The notes beneath the pieces are model-generated. The model saw only the letters and a list, made by a program, of their open reading frames with translations, searched no databases and was not told the DNA's origin. The position numbers and the translations under genes were made by a program. From assembly GCF_014200455.1 (NCBI RefSeq), contig NZ_JACHBW010000028.1, positions 1 to 64,000 of the forward strand: a DNA stretch of 64,000 nucleotides, in the 5' to 3' direction. The DNA comes from Paraburkholderia bannensis. Lineage in GTDB: Bacteria > Pseudomonadota > Gammaproteobacteria > Burkholderiales > Burkholderiaceae. Of the stretch, positions 25,291 to 34,282 are shown one piece after another; within the stretch, counting starts at the first letter, position 1, and each line of letters opens with the position of its first letter.

Positions 25291-25362
25291 ATGTCCGACA
25301 GTGACAGTTACCCGTTATGCCGCTTCCTTTCGATATTCCCTGAGGAAAGCCGGCGGACGTAA
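25291..25362 (+). CDS. Possible 23-residue leader peptide
   Basis: The frame starts MSDSDSYPLCRFLSIFPEE and ends at TAA. An AAGGAG site sits 6 nt before the ATG, which is as good as that of any real gene in the window. It lies about 540 nt before the ABC permease and may be a regulatory leader peptide. The amino acid sequence suggests no specific sensor (two serine-aspartate pairs, one Cys). Confidence 0.4.
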   Translation: MSDSDSYPLCRFLSIFPEESRRT

Positions 25363-25461
25363 GCCGTCGTTGCGCGCCGCAACCCATGGTGCGCGCAGCC
25401 GGGTCTGCTGACTTTCCTCGCCAAGGCGTCCACCGGACGGTGCGACGCGAGGAGATTCAGC

Positions 25462-25632
25462 ATGAACTTCGGCCTTCTTCTGCCCAACCTGCCGCAAACG
25501 CAGCACACCCTGCATCCCGATGTGATCGGCGCCCGCCAGCGCGCGCCGGCCACGCCGCCCTGCCGTCCTTCGACACTTGCCGCTCGCTGGCGTGATCTGC
25601 GCGCCCGAGTGTTCCAGAGCGCCCGGGGCTGA
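25462..25632 (+). CDS. Possible 56-residue leader ORF
   Basis: The frame starts MNFGLLLPNLPQTQHTLHPD and ends RVFQSARG. A GAGGAG site lies 8 nt before the ATG. The first 25 residues are protein-like. The remainder is arginine/alanine-rich, like a read-through of GC-rich DNA. No family is recognised. Either a second leader ORF or chance. Confidence 0.35.
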   Translation: MNFGLLLPNLPQTQHTLHPDVIGARQRAPATPPCRPSTLAARWRDLRARVFQSARG

Positions 25633-25745
25633 CGGATTTTCGAAAGTCAGACGAGAGAACGGCCCCGCGCCTGTGCTTTGCCTCGGTAGTGCGTGAGGCA
25701 GGGCGCAAGGGCCGCGCATCATCCAGAACGCTGGTGCTTCAAGAC

Positions 25746-25835
25746 ATGAATCAGTACAACCGCTCACTGCGAACGAACCGCCGCGCACCCCGCGCACAGG
25801 GCATCGTGCGCGCTAAAGCCTTGGGAGGCCGCTAA
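25746..25835 (+). CDS. Possible 29-residue ORF overlapping the permease start
   Basis: The frame begins MNQYNRSLRTNRRAPRAQG. Its TAA overlaps the permease ATG as TAATG, a layout typical of translational coupling. No clear ribosome binding site precedes it, and the GGGAGG serving the permease lies inside it. It may be chance, and is listed because of the coupling geometry. Confidence 0.25.
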   Translation: MNQYNRSLRTNRRAPRAQGIVRAKALGGR

Positions 25836-27586
25836 TGGAGTTCAGATTCAACCTGAACCGCACGGCCAATGCTTCGGCGTGGCGCGTGCTGCCCAATCGC
25901 TGGGACTTCGTCGCGTTTCCGCTCATCATCTGCCTGATTGCGATGGCGGCCATCGGGTTCCACGAAACCATGGCGCCGATCGCCGTGCTCAAGACCCAGG
26001 CGATTTCGCTCGATCCGGCCAATCTGCCTGAGTACGCGCTGCGCACCACGCTGCGCATGCTGGCGGCGATGGTCGCTTCGCTGATCTTCACGCTGGTGTA
26101 CGGCACGCTTGCGGCCAAGAGCCGCCGTGCGGGCCAGGTGCTGGTGCCGATCCTCGACATTCTTCAGTCGGTGCCCGTGCTGGGCTATATCTCGTTTACG
26201 GTCACGTTCTTTCTCGCGCTGTTTCCCTCGCGCGTGCTGGGCGCCGAACTCGCGGCGATCTTCGCGATTTTCACCAGCCAGGCGTGGAACATGACCTTCA
26301 GCTTCTACCAGTCGCTGCGCACGGTGCCGCGCGATCTGGACGAGGTGTCGCGAGGCTTCCATCTGACCAGCTGGCAACGCTTCTGGAAACTGGAAGTGCC
26401 GTTCTCGATGCCGGGCCTGATCTGGAACATGATGATGTCGATGTCGGGCGGCTGGTTCTTCGTGGTGGCTTCCGAAGCCATCACGGTGGGCAACAACACC
26501 ATCACGCTGCCGGGCATCGGCGCGTATCTGGCTCAGGCCATCACGGAAAAGAACCTGCACGCCATCGGCTGGGTGATTCTGGCGATGACGGTCGTGATCC
26601 TGGCCTATGACCAGTTCCTGTTCCGCCCGCTGGTCGCCTGGGCCGACAAGTTCCGCATGGAAAACACCAGCTCGGGCGACGCACCGGAATCCTGGCTGCT
26701 CGACCTGATCCGCCGCACGCACCTGATTCACCGTCTGCTTGTGCCGATGGGCTTCATGCTGGCGACGCTCGCGCGCATTCCGATCCGCGTGCAACTGCCG
26801 AAGGCGATACCCGTGATGAGCACCTCGCGCAGCAAGCGCTCGCGCGTGGGCGACATCATCTGGGCGATCGGCGTGATCGCGCTCACGGCGTTCGTGGTCT
26901 GGCGCGTGTTCAGCTACGTGCGCACGGGCGTGACGCTCGACGAAGTCGGCCACGTTTTCTTGCTGGGCCTCATCACGCTGCTGCGGGTGATCCTGCTGAT
27001 TGCCGTCGCTTCGGTGATCTGGGTGCCGCTGGGCGTGATCATCGGCCTGCGTCCGGCGCTCGCCGAAAAGATCCAGCCGCTCGCGCAGTTCCTCGCCGCC
27101 TTCCCGGCCAACCTGCTGTTCCCGGTGTTCGTGATCGTGATCGTGCGCTTCCACCTGAACCCGGACATCTGGCTTTCGCCGCTGATCGTGCTGGGCACGC
27201 AGTGGTACATCCTGTTCAACGTGATCGCGGGCGCAAGCGCCTATCCGAACGACTACAAGGAAGCCGCGAAGAACTTCCATATTCGCGGCTGGCAATGGTG
27301 GCGTCAGGCGATGCTGCCGGGCATTTTCCCGTACTACGTCACGGGCGCGATCACCGCTTCGGGCGGCGCATGGAACGCAAGCATCGTCTCCGAATTCGTG
27401 CAGTGGGGCGATACCAGACTCCAGGCGCACGGCCTGGGCGCGTACATCGCGCAGATGACCGCCGCCGGCGACTTCCCCAAGATCATCGTGGGCATCGCAA
27501 TGATGTCCCTGTTCGTCACGCTCTTTAACCGCGTGCTCTGGCGTCCGCTGTACACCTACGCCGAGTCCAGGCTGCGCCTCGATTGA
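25835..27586 (+). CDS. ABC transporter permease with two fused permease domains
   Basis: 583-residue membrane protein made of two NitT/TauT-like permease domains in one chain (about residues 20-275 and 325-580). Each has five to six helices and an EAA loop: DEVSRGFHLTSWQRFWKLEVPF in the first and YKEAAKNFHIRGWQWWRQAMLPG in the second. Conserved stretches include AFPANLLFPVFVI. A GGGAGG site precedes the ATG. The ATPase gene follows after 16 nt. No periplasmic binding protein is encoded nearby, which is unusual for an importer of this type. The substrate is unknown. Confidence 0.85.
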   Translation: MEFRFNLNRTANASAWRVLPNRWDFVAFPLIICLIAMAAIGFHETMAPIAVLKTQAISLDPANLPEYALRTTLRMLAAMVASLIFTLVYGTLAAKSRRAGQVLVPILDILQSVPVLGYISFTVTFFLALFPSRVLGAELAAIFAIFTSQAWNMTFSFYQSLRTVPRDLDEVSRGFHLTSWQRFWKLEVPFSMPGLIWNMMMSMSGGWFFVVASEAITVGNNTITLPGIGAYLAQAITEKNLHAIGWVILAMTVVILAYDQFLFRPLVAWADKFRMENTSSGDAPESWLLDLIRRTHLIHRLLVPMGFMLATLARIPIRVQLPKAIPVMSTSRSKRSRVGDIIWAIGVIALTAFVVWRVFSYVRTGVTLDEVGHVFLLGLITLLRVILLIAVASVIWVPLGVIIGLRPALAEKIQPLAQFLAAFPANLLFPVFVIVIVRFHLNPDIWLSPLIVLGTQWYILFNVIAGASAYPNDYKEAAKNFHIRGWQWWRQAMLPGIFPYYVTGAITASGGAWNASIVSEFVQWGDTRLQAHGLGAYIAQMTAAGDFPKIIVGIAMMSLFVTLFNRVLWRPLYTYAESRLRLD

Positions 27587-27602
27587 GATGGAGTAGATCA
27601 TC

Positions 27603-28937
27603 ATGCTGAATCCCAAAACCGTCTCATCCGACCTGCTGCCGCTGCGTCCGACGCTCGGCGAAGAAGTGCTCTCGGTCAAACACATGTCGCGCGGCTTCGC
27701 GAAGAAGGACGACGAGCGCCTCGTGCTCGACGACGTCAATCTGTCGCTGCGCGAAGGTGAAATCGTCGGGCTGCTGGGCCGCTCGGGCTCGGGCAAGTCC
27801 ACCTTGCTGCGCATCATCTCGGGCCTGATCGAAGCCTCCTCGGGCGAAGTCAACTGGCGCGGCAAGCCGCTGAACGGCCCGGCCGAAGGCGTGTCGATGG
27901 TGTTCCAGACCTTCGCGCTATTTCCGTGGCTCACCGTGCTGCAGAACGTGGAAGCGGGCCTGGAAGCACAGGGCGTCGGCGCACGCGAGCGCCGCGAGCG
28001 GGCGCTGGCCGCCATCGACCTGATCGGTCTGGACGGCTTCGAAAACGCCTATCCGCGCGAGCTGTCGGGCGGCATGCGTCAGCGCGTGGGCTTTGCGCGC
28101 GCGCTGGTGGTCGATCCGATGCTCATGCTGATGGACGAGCCGTTCTCGGCGCTCGACGTGCTGACCGCCGAAACGCTGCGTACCGACCTGCTCGATCTGT
28201 GGACGCAAGGCCGCATGCCGATCAAGTCGATGCTGATCGTCACGCACAACATCGAGGAAGCGGTGTTCATGTGCGACCGCATCCTCGTGCTGTCGTCCAA
28301 TCCTGGCCGGGTGGTCGCCGAGATCAAGGTGCCGTTCAAGCATCCGCGCAATCGTCTCGATCCGGCGTTCCGCAAGCTGGTGGACGATATCTACGCGAAG
28401 ATGACCGCGCGCGATGCGGCGGAAACGTCGTCGCGGCGTCTCGAAGTGGGCAGCCGTCTGCCTGACGTGTCCACCAACCTGATGGCGGGTCTGATCGAAA
28501 CGCTGGCGGCAGCGCCCTACCACGGCCGCGCCGACATGCCGGACATCGCGCGCTCGCTGCATCTGGAAGTGGACGACCTGTTCCCGATCGCGGAAATGCT
28601 GCAACAGCTCGGTTTCGCCGATGTGCGCGACGGCGATCTGCTGCTCACGCCGCCCGCGCGCGTATTCGCGGAAATGGGCACGCAGGCGCGCAAGCTGATG
28701 TTTGCCGATCACCTGCTGCGCAACGTGCCGCTGGCGGCGCGGATCAAGAAGGTGCTCAACGAGCGTCCGGGCCATCGTGCGCCGCGCGTGCGCTTCGAGC
28801 AGGAACTGGAAGACTTCCTCTCGGACGTTGCGGCGGAACAGACGCTCGACACCGTGATCGACTGGGGCCGTTACGGCGAGATCTTCTCGTACAACGACCA
28901 GTCGGAAATCTTCAGCCTGGAAGACGTCGAGGCTTGA
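27603..28937 (+). CDS. ABC ATPase with C-terminal AAA-associated domain
   Basis: 444-residue ATPase. The N-terminal 260 residues are a NitT/TauT-like ABC domain: Walker A GRSGSGKS (59-66), Q-loop in VFQTFALFPW, signature ELSGGMRQR and Walker B LMLMDEPFSALD. Residues about 300-440 form an extra domain matching the AAA-associated C-terminal family (PF09821), rich in helices (VDDLFPIAEMLQQLGFADV). This two-domain ATPase with a double permease makes a complete membrane core without a binding protein. A strong terminator follows at 28971. Confidence 0.85.
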   Translation: MLNPKTVSSDLLPLRPTLGEEVLSVKHMSRGFAKKDDERLVLDDVNLSLREGEIVGLLGRSGSGKSTLLRIISGLIEASSGEVNWRGKPLNGPAEGVSMVFQTFALFPWLTVLQNVEAGLEAQGVGARERRERALAAIDLIGLDGFENAYPRELSGGMRQRVGFARALVVDPMLMLMDEPFSALDVLTAETLRTDLLDLWTQGRMPIKSMLIVTHNIEEAVFMCDRILVLSSNPGRVVAEIKVPFKHPRNRLDPAFRKLVDDIYAKMTARDAAETSSRRLEVGSRLPDVSTNLMAGLIETLAAAPYHGRADMPDIARSLHLEVDDLFPIAEMLQQLGFADVRDGDLLLTPPARVFAEMGTQARKLMFADHLLRNVPLAARIKKVLNERPGHRAPRVRFEQELEDFLSDVAAEQTLDTVIDWGRYGEIFSYNDQSEIFSLEDVEA

Positions 28938-28970
28938 TGCCGATGTTCACACTTCAGACGCAATGAGGCG

Positions 28971-29005
28971 TAAAAAAACCGGAGCCAGGTGCTCCGGTTT
29001 TTTTT
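28971..29005. terminator. Strong bidirectional intrinsic terminator
   Basis: An ACCGGAGC/GCTCCGGT stem with a 5-nt loop is flanked by a run of seven A on the left and eight T on the right, extending the pairing to about 15 bp. It lies 34 nt after the ABC ATPase stop codon and could act on both strands. Confidence 0.9.
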
Positions 29006-29032
29006 CGTGCATCGCGTACGCAAAACGCCGCT

Positions 29033-29053
29033 AAAGGTGAGCTTGTTCGGGAG
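29033..29053 (+). repeat. 21-bp dispersed repeat, copy 13
   Basis: Reads AAAGGTGAG then CTTGTTCGGGAG. It lies just after the ABC operon terminator and is preceded by CCGCT, as copy 14 is by GCGCT. Confidence 0.8.
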
Positions 29054-29158
29054 TCGATGCAAACGCGCGATCGTTGTATCGGCAAGCATCGCGAAAAGCC
29101 CTTATTTCAAGGCATTCAAGGTAGTGCCTGAAAGCGGGGAGACCTGCGCGACAGCGCT

Positions 29159-29179
29159 AAAGGTGAGGCTTTTCGGGAG
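29159..29179 (+). repeat. 21-bp dispersed repeat, copy 14
   Basis: Reads AAAGGTGAG then GCTTTTCGGGAG, identical to consensus. It sits between the converging ABC operon and mscS-type gene. Confidence 0.85.
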
Positions 29180-29231
29180 TTTGTGTGGGGTGAGGCCGAT
29201 GAGGGAGAAACACGCACCGGCCAGGTTGCCG

Positions 29232-32018
29232 TCAGTTTGGCTTGCCGCGCGGCGTGTTCTGCCCGTTGCGCGTTTGAGCGCTGCCGCCGCCGGACGATGA
29301 GGCGCGTCGGGCGGGCGCGTTCTGCGCATCGTCAGGCTCATCGCCGCGCCCTTCCACATCGTGCTCGCCCGACATATTGATGAGGAAATTGCGCTGTGGA
29401 TTGGCCAGTTCGATGCCGCGTTCCGTAAACGTCGTGAGCACGCGGCGGTTGAATTCGCGCTGCACGCTCCAGCGCGACGAGTCCTTGCACTGGATCTGGC
29501 CGACCAGCGTGACGCTCGCGCCATCCACCGAATCCACGCCCCAGTACGCGAAGTCGCTGAGGATGCCGCTCTTGAAGGCATCGTCGTTACGGATATCCGC
29601 GCCGATTTCCTTGAGCGTGGCGACGGCGCGTTCGAGGTCCGCGCCGTTGGCGATCATCACCTTGACCGCCGCGTTGCCGATGCCGCGATTGGTGTTGTTC
29701 ACCGTCGTCACCGAACTGAACGGCACCGTGTAGAGCGAGCCGTCGCCGCCGCGCAGGCGCACCGTGCGGATCGACAGGAATTCCACCGTGCCGGACACAC
29801 CCGCGACCGTCACCCAGTCGCCCACCTGCATGGCGTTTTCGGTCAGCAGGAAGATGCCGGTGATGAAGTCCTGCACCAGCTTTTGCGAGCCGAAGCCCAG
29901 CGCCACGCCGAAGATACTCGCGCCCGCGATCAGCGGCGCGGTGTTGATGCCAAGCTGCGAAAGCGCCGTGAGCCCCACCACCACGAAGATCGCCACAAAC
30001 AGCGTGGTGCGGAACATCGGCAGCAGCGTGCGCAGGCGCGCGGCGCGCACGTAGTCGCCCGCATCGGTCCATGCGTTCAGGCGGCGTTCGGCCGCGCCGT
30101 TCGCGGCTTCCCAGATCACGATGGCAACCACCACGGCGACGGCGATTGTCAGCAGCGCCGAGCCGAGCAGGTGGCCGATCGGCGCGTTGATAAGGAAACG
30201 CCCCGGATGCAGACCCCAGACGTGCAGCAGCACGTCGAGCATGACGATCCACAGCGCGGTCATCACGACGCGTCGCAACGCGGGGTAATAGCGATAGGCC
30301 CGGCGTTGCGTGATGGTGAGGTTCTCGCCCTTGCCGTACGGATCGAACACGCGCCCGAGCGCGCCGAGCACGACGATGGCGACCATGCGCGCGCACAACA
30401 TCACGCCAAGCGACACGCCGCCCGCGCGGATCAGTTCGCGGTAGCCGCCGCGCAGATCGAGCGCCCATACGAACCACAGCGCCATCACCACGAAGATCGC
30501 GACGATCGCCCAGATGTCCGCGAACCAGTGCACGAGCCACGCGAATGAACCGCGCCCGGCCGCCGAGTTGCGGATGCGGTCGGCGACGGCATGGCGGCAC
30601 TGCAGGATCATCACGGCAATCGCGATGTGCGCGACGAGAGTCACGATCTTCACCAACGCGAGGTGGGCGTCCTCGGTCATGCCCAGCGGCACCGCGCCCG
30701 CGAGCGCGCCGCCCACGCCGCCGATCACGACGATGCGTTCGAGCCAGCTCTGCGAGAACGCGGCCCACGGCGCGGTCATGGGCGTGAGGCGCAGGTCGTC
30801 CGAATCCGGCGCGAACAGCAGATGGCCGACCGCGATGATGATGCGGCAGATCACCCACGTATCGACAACATGGCCGACGGCAGCGGCGGGCGCCGCATCT
30901 TCGGGGCCGAACAGCGAGAGCACGCCCGCAGCGCACAGGCCGAAGGCGATCACCGGGATGAGATCGAGCAGGGTGAGCACGAAGGCGAGCGGCAGGCGCT
31001 TGAGCAGGCCCCAGTGATGCGCGCCGCGGCTGCGGTGCAGCGCCTCGCGCGCGAGCGCGGCGGCGCTGTGCACGTAGGAAGCGTCGCTGGCGGCCGGAAC
31101 CTGGGCGGTTTCTGCGGCGATGGCATTGGCATCGACGCCCTTGGCGTCGTCAGCTTGCGTGCCCATGGCGGCTGCCGTGCGCAGCGCGTCTTTTTCTGCG
31201 TCTTTGTTCGCATCCTGGCGGGCTTCGTTTTGCGCAGCCGCCACGCGCACGGCGGCGGTGCCGCTCGCTTCGGGCGTTTGCGGCTGGGCCGGTTCGCGCG
31301 CTGCGGCGGCGGGCGCAGTGGCGTTCCCGCTCGCGTCTTCCCGATGCGCGTGCGCGACGATGGCGCGATGAGGCCGCGCGATCACGCGCCGCATCAGCGC
31401 CTCCAGCAGCACGGCGGGCACCAGCGTGAGCAGCAGCACGCGCAGCAGGCCGATCAGGATCGCGTGGCCTTGCGGCGTGCCCAGCCGCACGCTCCACCAG
31501 TCGCGCGCCGATTGCACATTGAACAGCGCGCCGCGAGCGCGCAACAGCTGCTTGCCAATGACGTGTGCGCCGTGCGCGGCGCCATCGGCGATTTGCAGCA
31601 CCAGGCCATTCGAGCGCAGCGCATTCGAGAGCGCGTCCGACGCGGGCGATGCGCTGGCCGCCGATGCGGCAGCGGCGGCGCTCGCACCAGCCGGCGCGCT
31701 CGCTGCCGCGCTGCCCGAAGCAGGCGCCGCGAGCGCGCCAGCGGCGGCAATCGCGCGCAGCGTATCCGCCATACGGGCGCGCTGCACCGGATCGTCGAGA
31801 ACCTGCAGCGCGGCGTGCGCTTGCGCGGGCGTCAGCACGACCGGGGCGGCAGGGTTCGCCGGCGTGGCCGCAGTCGCAGCCTGGCCGGGCACTGCCGCGA
31901 ACATCAAGACACATGCTAGCAAGCCGCTCAGCGGACCGAAACGTCGCGTGCTCAAGCGAACGAATAGGCGAACGAACAGGCGGGCGAGTGGGCGAGAAAA
32001 GAGGGGGATCCTTGGCAT
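29232..32018 (-). CDS. MscS-family mechanosensitive channel, YbiO-like
   Basis: 928-residue inner membrane channel. It has a signal-like N-terminus (cleavage near GQA-A) and an alanine-rich periplasmic region. Several membrane helices follow (about residues 190-210 and 340-640), then the MscS pore and beta domain: LNAWTDAGDYVRAARLRTLLPMFRTTLF, LGFGSQKLVQDFITGIF and GDWVTVAGVSGTVEFLSIRTVRLRGGDG cut across residues 640-790. The PVVLTPAQAHAALQVLDD start of the mature region resembles E. coli YbiO, but the protein is longer (741 residues in E. coli). It opens under membrane tension to release solutes. The N-terminal coding DNA contains a 12-bp tandem repeat. Confidence 0.85.
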   Translation of the reverse strand: MPRIPLFSRPLARLFVRLFVRLSTRRFGPLSGLLACVLMFAAVPGQAATAATPANPAAPVVLTPAQAHAALQVLDDPVQRARMADTLRAIAAAGALAAPASGSAAASAPAGASAAAAASAASASPASDALSNALRSNGLVLQIADGAAHGAHVIGKQLLRARGALFNVQSARDWWSVRLGTPQGHAILIGLLRVLLLTLVPAVLLEALMRRVIARPHRAIVAHAHREDASGNATAPAAAAREPAQPQTPEASGTAAVRVAAAQNEARQDANKDAEKDALRTAAAMGTQADDAKGVDANAIAAETAQVPAASDASYVHSAAALAREALHRSRGAHHWGLLKRLPLAFVLTLLDLIPVIAFGLCAAGVLSLFGPEDAAPAAAVGHVVDTWVICRIIIAVGHLLFAPDSDDLRLTPMTAPWAAFSQSWLERIVVIGGVGGALAGAVPLGMTEDAHLALVKIVTLVAHIAIAVMILQCRHAVADRIRNSAAGRGSFAWLVHWFADIWAIVAIFVVMALWFVWALDLRGGYRELIRAGGVSLGVMLCARMVAIVVLGALGRVFDPYGKGENLTITQRRAYRYYPALRRVVMTALWIVMLDVLLHVWGLHPGRFLINAPIGHLLGSALLTIAVAVVVAIVIWEAANGAAERRLNAWTDAGDYVRAARLRTLLPMFRTTLFVAIFVVVGLTALSQLGINTAPLIAGASIFGVALGFGSQKLVQDFITGIFLLTENAMQVGDWVTVAGVSGTVEFLSIRTVRLRGGDGSLYTVPFSSVTTVNNTNRGIGNAAVKVMIANGADLERAVATLKEIGADIRNDDAFKSGILSDFAYWGVDSVDGASVTLVGQIQCKDSSRWSVQREFNRRVLTTFTERGIELANPQRNFLINMSGEHDVEGRGDEPDDAQNAPARRASSSGGGSAQTRNGQNTPRGKPN
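31954..31994 (-). repeat. 12-bp tandem repeat in the mscS-type gene
   Basis: About three imperfect units of the pattern AGGCGAACGAAC (plus strand). On the minus strand they encode the repeated tetrapeptide RLFV near the N-terminus. The unit length is a multiple of three, so gain or loss would not shift the frame. Confidence 0.55.
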
Positions 32019-32410
32019 GGGAAAAACGGAGTCGATCTCGATGGCTGGCGGACTGCCGGTTGCAGCATTCGCGAGGAGCGTTTGCGCTTGCAGGGCTTCG
32101 CCCTGTCCGGATTAACATTGACGCGCTGCCGCAATTTTTGTGCCCCTGGATTGCGCTTTACCCGCAAATTGCGGCGGTGCGGACGCGCGAACGTGGATGG
32201 GACAAGCCTGAAGGGGAGCGCGAAACGGTGTCAGACCGCGCGAACGGCAGACGCACGAACGTTTTGAAGTGTCAGAGTATGCGCCCAACGACGCATAACC
32301 GGCGGCGAGCCTGCACCGCCGTGTGCCGGGTGCCTGTGCCGCGATCAAACAAAACGCGCCCTGAAATGAGGGCGCGTTTGGGTATCTGACGATGCACGCT
32401 TACGCAGTAC
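32019..32410. other. Gene-free stretch upstream of the mscS-type gene
   Basis: About 390 bases. It contains the terminator of the PanE-like gene (32352-32379) and must contain the mscS promoter. I see no gene and no copy of the dispersed repeat. Confidence 0.55.
32343..32379 (-). terminator. Intrinsic terminator of the PanE-like operon
   Basis: On the minus strand an 11-bp stem (AAACGCGCCCT / AGGGCGCGTTT) with a 6-nt loop is followed by TGTTTG. It lies 32 nt after the PanE-like stop codon. Confidence 0.8.
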
Positions 32411-33445
32411 TTACGATTTGTTTGCGTGCGCGTCAGGCGTACGACGTGCCGCTTCGAGATTCGCGTCGAGCTGGCGCGCAAGTCCGTACAGCATGCCGAG
32501 CGACGGCGCGGCGATGCCCGCGCGCTGCGCGAGTTCGTAAGGTGCGCCCAGCAGCGCTTGCACTTCGAGCGTGCGGCCCGCTTCCACGTCCTGCAGCATC
32601 GATGTCTTGAATGCGCCGAGCTTGCGCGTGATCGCGTTGCGCTCCTCGATCGTCATGTCGAGCCCGATGCCCAGCGCCTCGCCGATCGTGCGCGCCTCCG
32701 CCATGACCGCCGCGACCAGTTGGGCCGTGAGCGGATCGTCGAGAATCACGTCGGCGCTGGAACGGGTGAGCGCGCTGATGGGGTTCATCGTCATGTTGCC
32801 CCAAAGCTTGGCCCAGATTTCGTGCTGGATGGAGTCGGGCGCCTGCACGTCGAAACCGGCTTCGGCGAGCAGTGCGCGCGCTTCTTCGGCGCGCGCGGCC
32901 AGGCGTGGCGACGAAGCGCCCACGATCAGCAGGTTGCCGCGGCCCTTGCGGATCACGCCGGGCGCGGCGATCGAGGACGACAGATGCACCACGCAGCCCG
33001 AAGCCTGCGCGCCCGGCAGCGCCGACGACACCACGCCGCCTGGATCGACCGATTCGAGCCGCCCATTCGCGTGCGCCTGGCCGAAGTCGTTCAGAAACCA
33101 CCACGGCACGCCGTTCATCGCCGAAACAATGTGCGTGTGCGGCCCGACGAGCGGCGCGAGCGATGCCGCCGATTGCGCGAGCGCCTGGCCCTTGAGGCAG
33201 ACGAACACGATGTCCTGCGCGCCGAGCGTGGCGGCGTCGTGGGTGGCATTGACGCGCGCGGTGTAGCGCTCGTCGTCGCTTTCGACAACGGTGAGGCCGT
33301 CACGGCGAATCGCTTCGAGCTGCGCGCCGCGCGCCAGCACATTGACCGGCGTTCCGTTGCGTGCGCAACGAGCAAGACGTGCGGCGATCAGGCCGCCGAT
33401 CGCGCCGGCGCCCACCACCGTGATACTTCGCTGCGAGGCGTTCAA
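32411..33445 (-). CDS. PanE/ApbA-type ketopantoate reductase-like protein
   Basis: 344-residue two-domain reductase. It has an N-terminal NADP-binding GAGAIGG (residues 13-19) and a C-terminal helical domain with the conserved EIWAKLWGNMTMNPISALTRSS block (substrate lysine and asparagine region). The family includes 2-dehydropantoate 2-reductase and catabolic relatives. It is 3 nt after a class II aldolase gene, not beside pantothenate genes, so a role in reducing a small 2-keto acid made by the aldolase is at least as likely as pantoate synthesis. Confidence 0.82.
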   Translation of the reverse strand: MNASQRSITVVGAGAIGGLIAARLARCARNGTPVNVLARGAQLEAIRRDGLTVVESDDERYTARVNATHDAATLGAQDIVFVCLKGQALAQSAASLAPLVGPHTHIVSAMNGVPWWFLNDFGQAHANGRLESVDPGGVVSSALPGAQASGCVVHLSSSIAAPGVIRKGRGNLLIVGASSPRLAARAEEARALLAEAGFDVQAPDSIQHEIWAKLWGNMTMNPISALTRSSADVILDDPLTAQLVAAVMAEARTIGEALGIGLDMTIEERNAITRKLGAFKTSMLQDVEAGRTLEVQALLGAPYELAQRAGIAAPSLGMLYGLARQLDANLEAARRTPDAHANKS

Positions 33446-33448
33446 TGC

Positions 33449-34219
33449 TTACTCCTTGTAAGAAGGGTCGTGGCGATCCACGCGCCGGATCAGCGCCGCG
33501 AGGATATTCTCGCCCGCGCCATGCGCGGGCGAGAACTGCAGCGCGTCGCGCGTGGAGCGCTCGGTGATGGCCGGATCGATAGGAAGGGTCTGGCCGCGCA
33601 TCGAATCGGTTACGACCTGGATCTCGCAGGCGCGATTGAGCGTCCACAATAGCGCGAACGCATGCGCGAGGTTCACGCCATGCGCGAGCAGCCCGTGACT
33701 GCGCAGAATCAGCAGACGTTTGTCGCCCATCGATGCGAGCAGGCGCGGCTTTTCTTCGTCGTGCACGGTGATGCCTTCGAAGTCGTGATAAGCGACCATG
33801 CCGTGCAACTGCGCCGAATAAAAATTCGTCGAGGCGAGACCGCTTTCCATGCACGCCACGGCCAGACCCGCCGTGGTGTGCGTGTGCATGACGCAATGCG
33901 CGTCTTCCACGTTCGCATGAATTGCGCTGTGGATCACGAAACCCGCTGGGTTGATCGGGTAATCGCTGGGGCTGAGAATCCTGCCTTCGAGATCGATCTT
34001 GACGAGGTTCGACGCCTTGATTTCGTCATATGCAAGTCCGAACGGATTGATCAGGAAATGTTTGTGCGGACCCGGAACGCGCAGCGTGATGTGATTGAAA
34101 ATCAGCTCGGTCCAGCCGAGTTGATGAAATACGCGGTAAGTGGCCGCGAGCTGCACGCGGGCAGCCCACTCCTGCGGTTCGCACCAGTGGGGGCGCGTGG
34201 ATTCGGCGGTTGCGTTCAT
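33449..34219 (-). CDS. Class II aldolase/adducin-family protein
   Basis: 256-residue member of the class II aldolase/adducin family, zinc-dependent lyases and decarboxylases. Metal-ligand histidines are in VMHTHTTAG (about residues 114-122) and SHGLLAHG (about 175-182). Length is normal. It starts an operon with the PanE-like reductase (3-nt gap) and is divergent from a MarR regulator across a 144-bp promoter region. The substrate is unknown. Confidence 0.83.
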   Translation of the reverse strand: MNATAESTRPHWCEPQEWAARVQLAATYRVFHQLGWTELIFNHITLRVPGPHKHFLINPFGLAYDEIKASNLVKIDLEGRILSPSDYPINPAGFVIHSAIHANVEDAHCVMHTHTTAGLAVACMESGLASTNFYSAQLHGMVAYHDFEGITVHDEEKPRLLASMGDKRLLILRSHGLLAHGVNLAHAFALLWTLNRACEIQVVTDSMRGQTLPIDPAITERSTRDALQFSPAHGAGENILAALIRRVDRHDPSYKE

Positions 34220-34282
34220 GAGTGTCTCCTCGTTGTCAACCCGATGCTACGCGTTAATAAATGCGTGCGCAAGCATCAAATA

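Larger units (their letters stand above)
24652..25834. other. Long leader region in front of the ABC transporter operon
   Basis: About 1.2 kb without a normal-sized gene. A promoter-like pair at 24865-24893 would start a transcript near 24901, leaving a leader of about 930 nt. The leader holds a 10-bp hairpin at 25125-25148 and three small ORFs (25291, 25462, 25746), the first two with good ribosome binding sites. I could not match a known riboswitch class by eye. Confidence 0.5.

Noticed and set aside
24901..25300. Known riboswitch (yybP-ykoY, guanidine or M-box) in the ABC leader
   Set aside because: None of the conserved loops or P1 sequences I know could be aligned by eye. A covariance search is required to decide.
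25832..28015. Very long minus-strand open frame (727 codons) opposite the ABC permease and ATPase
   Set aside because: Its product is rich in His, Arg, Gln and Asp with no domain. It is the antisense of two well-recognised genes in GC-rich DNA.
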